This document shows, in pieces, positions 1-11,290 of a DNA stretch of 64,000 nt (position 1 is the stretch's first letter; each line of letters starts with the position of its first letter). The DNA is taken from the NCBI RefSeq assembly GCF_933775445.1, contig NC_065877.1, positions 11,594,001 to 11,658,000 on the forward strand, given 5' to 3'. Made by a program: the position numbers and the translations under genes. Source of the stretch: Argentina anserina. Taxonomy: Eukaryota > Streptophyta > Magnoliopsida > Rosales > Rosaceae. The notes below the pieces were generated by a model. The model was given only the letters and a program-made list of their open reading frames with translations, did not search any database and had not been told where the DNA came from.

Positions 1-1837
1 GTTTTCTTATAAGTTTATGTTCTGTGAGATTGTTGCCTTAGTTCATGTTACGTGAGTTTGTTGCCTTGCACGTACACGCTGTGCAAGTTTAAATTGCATT
101 TGGTAATTTGACAAAACAATCCAAACTGCTGGATTTTTGCCATGTAAGTTCATGTTATGCAGATGGTATCTAACCACTCCATAATACTTAGATTGCTGCC
201 TTATAGATTCATGTTGAGATAAAAGGCATGATAGTTTGAAAAACTTGAATTACCTTACCTTCATTATGCTCAATTACCAAGCCTTCCTTCTCTGATACCA
301 TGGTTTGCCTAGATTCCATAAGTTTTCTTTAGCACCTGGCCACTTAACTGTTGAATATAGTCAATATACCATAGGACTCATCTACGGTCTGAACCATTTA
401 TGTCATACTGAAGAATTTGAGTCACAAATTAGAGTTGGCTGGTTATGTTCCTGACACAAGCTTGTGTTACATGATTTTGGTATGGAAGTTGGAGTAGATA
501 CTTCCATTTGTATTGCCTCTGGTGATAGAATTCCTATCACAATTAAAGATAATGTCTGGTGATTGCTACACATTTAGCAAGGTTGTATCAGCTATTACAC
601 AATCGGAGATCATTGTCCGTGATGCAAACTGCTTTGAACACTGCAGGGAATGGACCTGTTCATGTTGACAATATGGGAATATTAATCTTGCTTTTCCAAG
701 TCCATAAGAGAAGGTTATGTTTCTTTTCTTTTCTGAGGCCATTTGGAACTTTATATAGCTGATGTCGGTAAAAGATGACATCTTATGTTATTATATTGGG
801 TGATTTAGTTCAAATTTGTGCTCCTTGTTATTCAATGGAACTAAATTTGATTGAATTTCGGAAACTAAATCAAGACCTCAAACATTGATGATATGATCAT
901 GTATCCAGGTGACATACCTCATATTCAGGTCCCTTGTAATTTAAACTAGTTGGAATAACTTATTGCGCCAACATACTCAGGTTCTAATATACATCATCAA
1001 GACCATCAATATATATGATCACATCAATTGTTGAGATCTTGATTTAGTTTCAGCTCTTCCTTCCGGTTTAATGTACATTTTGCCTTCCTTTTACTTTCAG
1101 TCTTGTTTTTTACACCATTTAGATTCCTTAGTCCCTTGTTTCTTCAAAATTGGTTATGTAGCATTACTTTCACTCTCCTGCGCAGGATGATGTGAATTGT
1201 TATGGGGTATATCGTATACTGCCAAAAAACTACACAGTAAAATTAAGGCTGATATGTACTGGTTATCTGAAACCTTGCCTTCACAGTTAGACAGTTGATA
1301 GTGTCTGCATATCAGAGGCACCTATGTGAACCTTTATGATGTTCAATACTTAGGACGTGGGGCCTGATTCAAACTTTTATGCTGAACTGTTGTATGTCCT
1401 TTGATTTGGAGAAGAACAAGATCCTTACATGAATTGAGTAGCTGGGTTTGGTAGGATCTTGTTAGTCACATAATATATAATTCCATCTCTTTGTGTGTCT
1501 TACCCAGAGTCATCTTCCAGGTCCATTCTGGCATTCTTATTGATGGTGAAGTTTTTTAGTCTCTGTTCTCTTTATTAAAAGAGATTGAGAATACCGGCTT
1601 CCTATTCTATAGGGGCAACGCTTACAATTCTATAAGCTACTTTCTGCTCATTTATATACTATCACTGCACTAATTTCTGGTATGGAAATTGCATCTCTAA
1701 TATGCTCTTATGCTCACTGTCCCACTGATGCTTAGAGGACTTGGCTGATAACCTAGTAAACCAACCTCCCAATGCCAAAACAATGAAACATAGACTAAGA
1801 TCCTTATGTTTCAGATACCAAAGCACATAGAACAGCA

Positions 1838-2101
1838 ACTTCAACTTAGCCAAAATTCAGTTCTATCTGTCCCAATGATTTTGAATTTCACTGTTGATCC
1901 CCATTTGGTAAATCTGTACGTACCAGATACCAGGGTTTTTGTTCGGCTCAGCTTTGTGTCTGCAAACCCAAAGTTGCAAATTATTACCCAATTCATTGGA
2001 CTATCTTGCATGGCTTCTCTAGATGCATTCACAAACACATGAATCCACATTATAGTTTTCAACTTGAGTATGAAGAAAAGTGCAGGCTTAGGAGCAATGT
2101 G
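1838..2101 (+). repeat. Diverged duplication, copy 1
   Basis: It shares an ordered series of similar blocks with 3279-3520: a TTAGCCAAAA block, a TTCGTTCAGCTCAG-like block, a CCCAATTNA block, and ATCCACATTATAGTT followed by TCAACTTGA. The copies differ by many substitutions and indels, so the duplication is old. An open frame of 78 codons spans this copy but is not preserved in the other, which argues against coding. Confidence 0.5.
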
Positions 2102-2238
2102 AATTTTATTTATTTTTATTGAAAGATGCTTACAAAGAAAGAAATCAAATGCTTCAGGTTGCATATATGGTTGCATATTTATGTTACATTATTCATCTTA
2201 CTGAGATTACTATGCAACCATATATGGATAGTGCCAGA

Positions 2239-2328
2239 CCTCTAAGCATGATAGGCCTATAAGCCTATTGGTCAGCCATTCAAATTCCTAAGCCCTCTAA
2301 GCATGTTAGGCCTATAAGCCTATTGGTC
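2239..2328 (+). repeat. 35-bp direct repeat, period 55
   Basis: Two copies (2239-2273 and 2294-2328) start CCTCTAAGCATG and share GGCCTATAAGCCTATTGGTC, differing at one position. Each contains a short palindrome around AGGCCTATAAGCCT. Confidence 0.75.
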
Positions 2329-3278
2329 TCCCATCCCTGCTAAAGATACATTTACCTAATCGAGTAACCGTAGTGGTTGATCTGCTTTACAAAAGGAGAG
2401 ATCCCTTCACGCATGTTGTGAAACTGATGAAAGATTGTATTGCTGCAGTGTTTATTGACCCAATGCCACTCTAAACTAGAGATCAGTCATCATTTAGTTT
2501 CCTAGCTTTGCCTTTTGTTTCTTTTTATGATTCTATCCTTAATAAGATGATGGACCGCGATGAAGTAGTGCTTCAGTGTTCCACTTACTGGTGTCCTATC
2601 CCTTTCAGAAGAGGAACATTCATGTTTGTTTAATTGGTTGAATATCCGGTTGATATATAATTGGTAACTTACGTTTTCTATCTGATTTTCAAGATCAGTC
2701 ATGATTGAAAAGAAAAAAAAAATAGTTTGCAACTTTGCATGTATTATGATTTATAATATTTTTTCAAGATGGACTTAATGCGAGATGTTTGGTTGGAGTA
2801 GGCAGGGATTACAATGTCAAGGAGAATGGGGTTTAGTCATAGATTGTTGATATTCTCCTTTGACTTCCCATCCCAAAATGTCTTATCTCGATCCATCATG
2901 ATTAGGTAAAGCTTAAGAACGAGTGCAGTACGTATTTGATTTATATCTCTTCAAAATTCTTCGTTCTTCAAGAATGAAACCATGAGATTTGGTCTTCTAG
3001 TTAATTTGATTTTCCCAACGCTGTCTTCTATGCTTCTCTGTTGTTTCTCAACTTTTACTACGTACTAATTAATCAGTTGTGATTGATACCGTCTTTCTGG
3101 ATTTAGGGATATTAAAGAGTCATGAGTCCTGCTGACAGATTCTGATATCCGTCTTGCAGAAGTATGTTTCCTATTTGTTTTCATAAGTTTGTGTCATTTA
3201 CCATCATATGCTATAACGTACCTCTTAAGCCTAAACCCTGATGAAAGATTTTACGTCGGACCCCTATGCACATGGAAA

Positions 3279-3520
3279 GGCTACTTCAGATTAGCCAAAA
3301 ATATGTGTAGTAACTTCTATATGCATGTCCTGATGACTTTGCACTTCTCTCTGTGAATCCCAAATTGTAAACCTGCACCGGAAACCTGAGCTTTCGTTCA
3401 GCTCAGAATTGTAAACCTGTTCCACCCAATTTACTACTCACAAACCACACACACATGCATCCACATTATAGTTGTCAACTTGAATGCCAAAAATGCATAG
3501 CCAACAGGAGCACAAAGTGC
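3279..3520 (+). repeat. Diverged duplication, copy 2
   Basis: Second member of the pair described at 1838-2101, in the same orientation about 1.4 kb downstream. The best-kept block is ATCCACATTATAGTT at about 3459-3473. Confidence 0.5.
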
Positions 3521-4219
3521 CCCTATCTGTTTTCCTTTAAAAATGCGTCCCCAGCAAGAAACCAAACGTCTCATTTGTAATCTTCCTTAGGTTTGGTAAA
3601 AAATTGAATTGGATTTTCCATATTTTATAGGAATATAATCCCTTAATCAATCTATATACTGTAGAAAGCTAGCATCAAAATAACACAAGGTACATACAAA
3701 TTAAATTAGGAAGACATCATCTTCAACGTATTGATCAACTTTCTTGGGACACCTCGATGTGTTTGGCGATATTAATAATGCAACTCACAGATTGAATACT
3801 GTATAGTTTGCCCAGAATGATAGTCATGATTTTTGTAAATTTAAAGATAAGATTAAATATCAGTTTCTATGTGTCTTTATAGCTGGATATCAATTTCTGT
3901 TAGGTATAAAATTTACACTTTTCTTGATAGTGCTTCTGAAATGCACATGCAATGGTTCTGTTAGTATCACAATAGTTGGTGTTCTGGGTTGCTTTGGCTG
4001 AATAGCTAGCACGCGTCTTCAGAGCACTTCATAGTGAAGCACTTTAAAGTGTATATGCATATATAGGATGCACTTGAACTTTCCCTGCAAGCACTACTTA
4101 GCAGAAGTGCTTTCTATAGAAACAGTCCGTCCAACATGCCTTCGAATCAACTGAAGGCATGGTGATTTAGATAGGCAGTCGTTTTGGACCTCTCTATACC
4201 TCACCTTTTGGGGCTGTGC

Positions 4220-4221
<2 letters not shown>

Positions 4222-4269
<48 letters not shown>
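4222..4269 (+). repeat. (GA)24 microsatellite
   Basis: About 24 uninterrupted GA dinucleotides some 630 bp upstream of the invertase start codon. Long GA tracts in plant promoters can bind BBR/BPC GAGA factors; whether this one does is inference. Confidence 0.95.
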
Positions 4270-4272
<3 letters not shown>

Positions 4273-4757
4273 TGTCACTATAATACTATCCAAACACAAT
4301 TTCAATTTATTGTATACGAGTATAAATATATTTACATTTTTTTATCGACAACTTGTATAAGTGCGATTTTTTTAAAACCCGTTGGAGCAAATATGCTTCA
4401 ATTTTGTTTTGAATAGATATTGATACTGTATTGCTAATCAACAGCCAAAATGTGAGTAGTTTCTAGCATCCTAATAGAGAAATTGGCGAGTGAACACCCA
4501 GTACACAAACTATAAAGATTTAATTATGGAATTGTACCTAAAATGCGATAAATTTGATTGTGCTTAAATTTTGGACATTGTACCTATTAGAGTTGGAAGC
4601 GAAGATGCTTTTTATTCGAGGTTTCAGGAGGATTCAACTACGAAACTTCACTTCACGGTTTTGTTTTGGTTAACTCACTTCACGGTTAATTAGGAAGTCC
4701 TATCCAAATCTAATCCTTATTGACATCTTCGAACCCTTTGTAAATCTAATTAAACTT

Positions 4758-4790
4758 CTTCCGCTTCCGCTTCCGCTGCCCTATATATAA
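4758..4790 (+). promoter_or_regulatory. Invertase core promoter with TATA box
   Basis: A clear TATA box (CTATATATAA, 4781-4790) lies 110 bp before the start codon, which would place transcription start near 4815 and give a leader of about 85 nt. A 6-bp direct repeat (CTTCCG three times, 4758-4775) sits immediately upstream of the TATA box. Confidence 0.6.
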
Positions 4791-4900
4791 CCATATGCAA
4801 ACCCAACGCAACCTCGCGGTTTTCTATCTTTTCCAAACTCTCCATTCTAATTCTATCGTGCCCTTCTGCTTGTTTACTAGTACTCATTCGTTGTTTTCTC

Positions 4901-7900
4901 ATGGATACCGCTAAATGGTTCCTTCTACTCGCTTGTTGCTGTGTATTTCTGCTACATAACATCAATGGAGTGGAAGCCTCGCACGAGGTCTACCCAGAGT
5001 TTCAGTCTCTTAGTGCTTTGGAGGTCAATCAAGTGCACAGAACGGGGTTTCACTTTCAACCTCCCAGAAACTGGATAAACGGTATTTGATTCTGTTTGAT
5101 TTCCTCAATTACTGTCAGTAAACCGATACTACTGTTGTTTCGTTTGCATAAATAGATCACGATGTTTTTCTCAACGCTCCGAGATTGAAGTAGTTCTTGG
5201 CTTTCTGCTTTTGGTCCATACATGCGTTCCGTTTTTCTTTGTAATCTGTTCATGTTTGGCTTAAAAAGAACATCTTTGCGAAGGGTCTGAACTCTATTAT
5301 TATACTGTACAAAAGTTTTACGATGAACAGAAAAACCATGAGCATTATGTTTTAAGCTTTTTAGTATTAACATATTATTGTAAATTCAAAACGTGCAAGT
5401 ACGATCCAACGTTACTTCAAGTTCTATATATGCACTACTCTGGATTTTCTATAGTCGGAACGTCTGAGTCTATACGTAGAACTGATCGTTTCGGTTGCAT
5501 ATTGTTATTCTTTACCATACTTTGGAGCATGTAAAGATTGAATGGTATAGATAAATTCTGTTCTATACAAAGCAAACGAAGAACAACAATGTGGATAATG
5601 ATGTTGATGACACCCCCAGATATATATGAACATTGGTGTTGGATAGCGCATGTTTACTAATTTAATTTCACCTTACGTAATAGGTGCCCGTGGGATGCTT
5701 GGGTTAATTAGTTAATAAAAGGTGTACTGGAATAAATAGCAGGAAAATTGCTGATATTGGTCAATTCATCCAAACACAGGCTTCATGTGATTTTTGAAAA
5801 GTTCTGGTGTATGTTCAACGATGAGATCTGCTTCCTTATCATGTTCTAATACAGAAATATAAACCCTCATACGTTCACTCATTACTGTGAAATAAATATG
5901 CTTTACCTTTTTATAGTCAACTGACTTTTTATTGTTCCACTTTCTCCCTTCCATGGCTGTTCACAAACAAATGAACCACAGATCCAAATGGTGAGTTTTC
6001 TTCAGCATGAAGTTTACCAATTTTTCACTTGTAGTAACCAACATTAATTTAACTACACACTTCTTTTCTATCTTTAACAGGACCTATGTATTATGGGGGT
6101 TTCTACCACTTATTCTACCAGTACAATCCAAAAGGTGCTGTATGGGGCAACATTGTTTGGGCCCATTCAGTCTCTAAGGATCTAATTAACTGGCAGGCCA
6201 TTGAACCCGCCATTGAACCGTCCAAGCCCTTTGACATTAATGGGTGCTGGTCAGGCTCCGCCACTCTTCTTCCGGGGAACAAGCCCATTATCCTCTATAC
6301 CGGTCTTGATGCGGAAAACCGCCAGATCCAAAACTACGCCGTGCCCGCAAACCTGTCGGACCCATATCTACGTGAATGGGTTAAGCCTGACAACAACCCG
6401 CTAGTGGTTCCGGATAAAACCATGAACTCTTCGCAGTTCCGGGACCCGACAACTGCTTGGTGGAGCAATGGGCATTGGAAGATGGTGGTGGGTGGCATTA
6501 GAAAAAAGAGAGGGATGGCCCATTTGTATAGGAGTAAAGACTTTGTTTATTGGGTCAAGGCCCAACACCCGCTTCACTCGGCCCCAAAAACGGGTATGTG
6601 GGAATGCCCAGATTTTTACCCGGTTTCATTGAAGGGCAAAGTAGGGTTGGACACATCAAAAAATGGTGGGGATGTAAAGCATGTTTTGAAGGTGAGTCTT
6701 GATCTGACTAGGTATGACTACTACACTGTTGGACGATACTTTCCTAAACAAGACAGGTATGTTCCTGATAAAGAATTGGTGGATGGTTGGGAAGGATTGA
6801 GATATGATTATGGCAATTTCTATGCTTCCAAAACTTTCTTTGATCCTGCAAAGAATAGGAGAATATTGTGGGGCTGGGCTAATGAGTCTGATGCACGTGA
6901 GGATGATATTGAGAAGGGATGGGCTGGACTTCAGGTGACTATCCTCATTCCTCTCTCAAAGTACTCTTTTAATGATTAGATTTCTAAGTTCAACTCAAAT
7001 AAAGTTGAGAACAAGAACTACTTCTAGTTCATCTCACTTTTGTGGGAGAAGAGAGTGTAAATTATCTATTGATTTGTAAAATGTACTACAAATCATGTAC
7101 GTGCTCTAGTATTCCAATTATTTAGTTTGGTCTTAATCCTATATGCAGACAATCCCAAGGACAGTGTGGCTGAGTCCCGATGGGAAACAATTGTTACAAT
7201 GGCCGGTTGAAGAATTGGATGCTCTAAGGGGACAAAAGGTTCAGATGAAGAATCAACATCTTAAAATGGGAGATCATGTTGAAGTTAAAGGAATAGCGGC
7301 TGCTCAGGTTTGATCCCTTATCTAGTATGTTAGTATAAAACTTTTTCAGAAGATTATTTCTCATTCATATATGTCAATGAATCAACAGGCCGATGTTGAA
7401 GTTGTATTCTCTTTCAATAGCTTGGACAAAGCGGAGAAGTTTGATCCTAAATGGTCGAACCTTAATGCTCAAGCAATATGTGGGCGAATGGGTTCAAAGG
7501 TTGGAGATGGCATTGGCCCATTTGGGTTATTGACTTTAGCTTCAGAAAACCTAGAGGAATTCACTCCCGTCTTCTTTAGGGTTTTCCAAACTGAAGACAA
7601 CAAGCATAAGGTTCTCCTGTGCTCTGATGCAAGAAGGTTAGTCTTTGCCTTCAGTACTAAAGTTATATATGTATGGACAGGCAGTGATTAGCTTCATTAC
7701 TGACGGATCGCCGTCCAAAGTTTTAGCACTGTTCAATTTATACTTCTTTGGATGGAACAGTTCCTCTTTACAGGATAATCTGTACAAGCCATCGTTTGCT
7801 GGTTTCGTAGATGTAGACTTATCGGAGAAGAAGCTCTCTCTCAGGAGTTTGGTAAATAATGATTTTGGATAAGTTCCTTTATAAACGCCTTATGCGCGGT

Positions 7901-8146
7901 ATTAGTTGAATAATAACTAACAAATTTCTTCCCTTTTTCCTTGTCCTTGTTTAAATGCAGATCGATCATTCTGTTGTTGAGAGTTTTGGAGCTGGAGGAA
8001 AAACATGCATCACATCTAGGGTTTACCCCACTCTAGCTGTTGACGATAAAGCTCACTTGTATGTGTTCAACAATGGGACTGAGGCTGTCACTATTGAGAG
8101 TCTCGATGCTTGGACTATGAATGCTCCTAAGTTGATGAACCAATAG
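4901..8146 (+). CDS. Cell-wall invertase (acid beta-fructofuranosidase, GH32)
   Basis: Predicted apoplastic sucrose-hydrolysing enzyme of 575 residues, normal for the family. Exons: 4901-5081, 5982-5990, 6081-6934, 7149-7307, 7389-7636, 7761-7851, 7961-8146; all introns are GT/AG and the frame holds throughout. Residues 1 to about 26 are a secretory signal peptide. The 9-nt second exon encodes DPN of the WINDPNG motif, placing the nucleophile at Asp61. FRDP at 183-186 carries the transition-state aspartate, and WECPD at 237-241 the acid/base Glu238. Pro240 in that motif indicates the cell-wall rather than the vacuolar type (usually Val). The Asp that binds sucrose in Arabidopsis cwINV1 (Asp239 there) is kept as Asp271, but the usual SLDDTK context reads SLDLTR, so a partner Lys is Arg. 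Sequons NLS, NSS, NES and NGT suggest glycosylation. A fructan exohydrolase is the main alternative; the retained Asp271 favours invertase. Confidence 0.93.
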
Positions 8147-9725
8147 ACCAATTCGATCAGGTCTAACAACTAGTTAAGGCTGTTGGAAATCTGTAACCAA
8201 ATTCTCAGTAATTAGCTAGTCTGAGCTTAATTTTTAGGTGTCCGTGTAATAAGGATCTATGAGTCTAATGACATTGATCTTAGGGTTCAGTTTCGATCAG
8301 TTGATAGTTGTGGCCATTATAGTAGTTTTGAAAACAATGAAATAATTTCTTTTTGAAGACCACAGTTCATTTTAATTTTTAATTTATTTTTGTTAAGACA
8401 ATACTGTCTATTGTAACTTGTGAGGTAAACTTACGACTTTTTTTTTTGAAAAAAAATTTAGAATATTATTAAAATGAAACAAAATACAACCATGGATGAC
8501 TCGGTGGTGGGAAAACTCCCTCACATGCATCCGATCCAAAAAATAAGTAATTACAGTGGACAATAACCGAAATGGGTTCAACTGTAACCTAACATATTTC
8601 AGAATTGTCGATACCTCCTTACCGTCAACCTTAAGAAGAATCAACCCACACCAACACTATATACCAAAATTACCCATTACATTGAAAGTTAATTCTAACT
8701 ATCTTAAAACTATTAGTTCCCGGAAACGACACTATAACCATGATACACCCAGCAACACAACCTTTGACACAAAAAAAAAATACCCAAAAACAAAATGCAC
8801 CCTATAGAGCAGACCTGGGCCAAAGACCCAAGCCCACCCTAACTGACCCATACATAGGCCCAAAAAAGAGCCTAGGCCCCCACCATTGGAGTCAACAAAG
8901 AACAATAATCCAAGCATGGCCGCTGGACACCAACCTTCGATCGCAAGACCACCACCTTGTCGCCGACGCCAAACATTGCTAGAAAGCCACCGACCATATT
9001 TATATTAAAAAAGCACCACCACGGTAAGGTCAAATCCAGCCAAGTCGAAGTGAATTCAACCGGGTCTGACGAAACCTAGTAAAACCACAGCGACCTTTAC
9101 TCCCCCTTCTCAGCCCACCATAGTCGTACCGATTTCCCAGCCACTCAAACTCGGCCGGCACCCCAAGGCAACGCCATGACATCGCCTCCAAGAGCAACAC
9201 TGCAACCCGAAACCAGATCCGACTTCACCGACCGCTAACTCGAATCATCACCCTTTGTCGATCCACCACCAACAACCACATCAGCCACCAAAGGACCCCA
9301 CAACTCCCGTCCGACAACAACGTCAAAGGACGCGCCGTCAGACGGAACCCAAAATTGTTTTAGAAAACCCTAGGGCGACTCATGTTTTTGCGTAGCTCCC
9401 AGACCCGCAACGTAGACGTATTATTACGAGTTTCTTCTTATAAAAGGTAGTACTGTAGTAGTCAAATGCTATTGGGCATGACCAAATCGAATATAGATAA
9501 GTTAGTTTAACCAGCAGATGAAATCCTACACTTATATTCCATTAATAGGAGAGTGACCAAATCCAATTGAACTCGATCCTTGTTCATCTCCACGTCTACA
9601 CTATATCCCTTCTTGTACTCACAACCACATCTTTCTCATTTGAATCGCCAAAAATAGACAACTGAAGCTTACTTAACACAATCATAGATTACTTATTCAC
9701 TATTAGCCACTGCATGTAATCCAGT
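8147..9725. other. Intergenic, retroelement-derived in part
   Basis: Between the invertase and its pseudogene. A T-tract near 8437 followed by sequence that reads, on the minus strand, as a GC-rich non-coding leader or tail ending in poly(A) suggests a minus-strand non-LTR element fragment covering roughly 8437-9400. Similar GGCCCAAAA/AGGCCCACC-rich sequence precedes the LINE fragment near 23.4 kb. No coding domain is visible. From 9400 to 9725 is the AT-rich 5' flank of the pseudogene. Confidence 0.4.
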
Positions 9726-10443
9726 ATGAATACCGTAAGAAAGTTGCTTCCAGTTCTATTATTTGCTTGGTCTTGTGGTTTTGTGATTAACAAGAATCGA
9801 GTTGAAGCATCACATCAGATTATCGAACGTCTTCAGAATGTTAAGGCCGGCGAAGTGAAGGATACCCACAGGACCAAGTTTCACTTTCAACCTCCTAAGC
9901 ACTGGATTAATGGTAACACCCCTCGCTCTCTTTAAACATTTGCAACCTCCGGCATGAAATTTGGTTGTATATCTATGTTAGACAAATTATCTATTTCATA
10001 TTTTCTGATAAAACGAAGTGATCGAAATTCAACATAAGTAATGAATTAAATACCATCTTAATTTCATTATTGCAATTTTGTATATTTTCTTAATACGTCA
10101 CTGATCGACTTCTCTTATTTTTGTCTCCATGACTGCCAACAATCAACAACAGATCCAAATGGTAAGTACTGTTTTATCCCGACATTAAATTTTTGTTTCA
10201 TTTACGTTGGATAGATAAAATAGAAACGTAAAGAACTCCACTTTCTAAAGTGAAAAATTTCATTTTCACACCTTGAAATTGAAAATTTACGTAGACTGAA
10301 AACTTGTACTTAGTAATTTTATTTATGTACCCGGTTGTAATTTCCACAGGACCCATGTTCTTCAATGGTTTTACCACTTATTCTACCAATACAATCTCAA
10401 AGAATATGTGTAGGGGAAACATCGTGTGGGCACACTCCGTCTA
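9726..10443 (+). pseudogene. Truncated second invertase copy
   Basis: A tandem relative of the invertase at 4901. Exon 1 (9726-9912) encodes a signal peptide and a mature start ending FHFQPPKHWING; the 9-nt mini-exon ATCCAAATG is at 10153-10161; exon 3 begins at 10350. Exon 3 is broken: one base is missing in the codons for the FYHLF motif (near 10371), the Trp codon after KEYV is TAG (about 10411), and an extra A in the GNIVWAHSV segment follows. The homology stops after AHSV at 10443, where an LTR begins. Exons 4 to 7 are not seen downstream. Splice sites and TATA-like sequence near 9600 remain, so a short transcript is possible but no enzyme. Confidence 0.9.
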
Positions 10444-10908
10444 TGTTAACGATACCCCCTGAATGAGGTGACTTCCGGCTTAATCTCCTCATTCTCCAAT
10501 CACTGGAGCGGTGGCTGGAGACCTGGAAGGCCCAGCAGGTAGACATGCCAGCTCGGTAACCCATCTGTTTGCTCGGGTATCGCAATTGACGCCACCCACA
10601 GTGGCTCGCCTTCAGAGATAGATGCAATGTACTAGCACGCGTTCCCAAATCGACGGAAGAGCCAAGCTCATTCCCCGATGCACCTATAAATAGGCTGGTT
10701 AAACCATTCAAAAATGGTAACGTATTCCTAAGTCCTTAACTCTCGAACTTATTCCGCACCAGATACTAACTTAAGCTTCGGAGGGTCAAAAACCGGCGCA
10801 CCGCTAGTCCATTGACTTTGACTTGTGTTGTGTGCAGGTCCAATTGAGCTGACACACCGGAATACAAGGCTACGAGAAGCTCGATTCCCAGATTTAGCTC
10901 CTGTAACA
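10444..10908 (+). mobile_element. LTR of a retrotransposon inserted in invertase exon 3
   Basis: A 465-bp segment starts TGTTA and ends TAACA, the inverted ends expected of an LTR. It is followed at 10909 by TTTGGTGCTAGAAGGAAGG, resembling the tRNA-primer region after gypsy-type LTRs. The 5 bp before it are GTCTA; no matching duplicate is found because the 3' side is rearranged. Assignment to the gypsy group is inference. Confidence 0.65.
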
Positions 10909-11290
10909 TTTGGTGCTAGAAGGAAGGTTCGAACCTCCGCAAGACTTTTCCACCTTAACACAATGGTGATTCCGAACGAACAAGGAACCCATCATCGCCA
11001 CGCCAGTCCCCTCACCGGGAGGCGGACACAACGCTTTTCACTAAGATTGTTCTCCGATCCGTAGCACGGGACCGGGGGTATTCCCCGACTCTAGGGATAT
11101 AATCCCTGAATATACGGGATACTCAATGTAGTGTCTATATAAAAGCTCTCCTTATCAATGAATACAGCTAATGCTTCTCTCTAATATGATGCGTATTACA
11201 TTCTTCTGTAACACGCTATCAGTACGTAGTTATAGCCTTGTGCTTGATAGCCAAGAATCCTAAATTCTTAAAAATCAGAAAATATTGAAA
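10909..11290 (+). mobile_element. Truncated LTR-element internal sequence and a second LTR end
   Basis: About 140 bp of leader follow the LTR above, then sequence that looks like the promoter end of a different LTR: a TATA box (CTATATAAAAGC, about 11137-11148), and an end CTGTAACA at 11213 followed by CGCTATCAGTACG, similar to primer-site regions of copia elements. No gag or pol frame is visible, so both elements are fragments. Confidence 0.45.

Larger units (their letters stand above)
1..4221. other. Left arm, no gene recognised
   Basis: This AT-rich stretch has only short unrelated open frames in both strands, none with a recognisable domain or a convincing exon series. It holds a 35-bp direct repeat near 2.25 kb and an imperfect duplication of about 250 bp (1838-2101 against 3279-3520). 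It could include introns or the 3' flank of a gene lying left of the window, but I see no coding exon I can defend. Confidence 0.5.
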
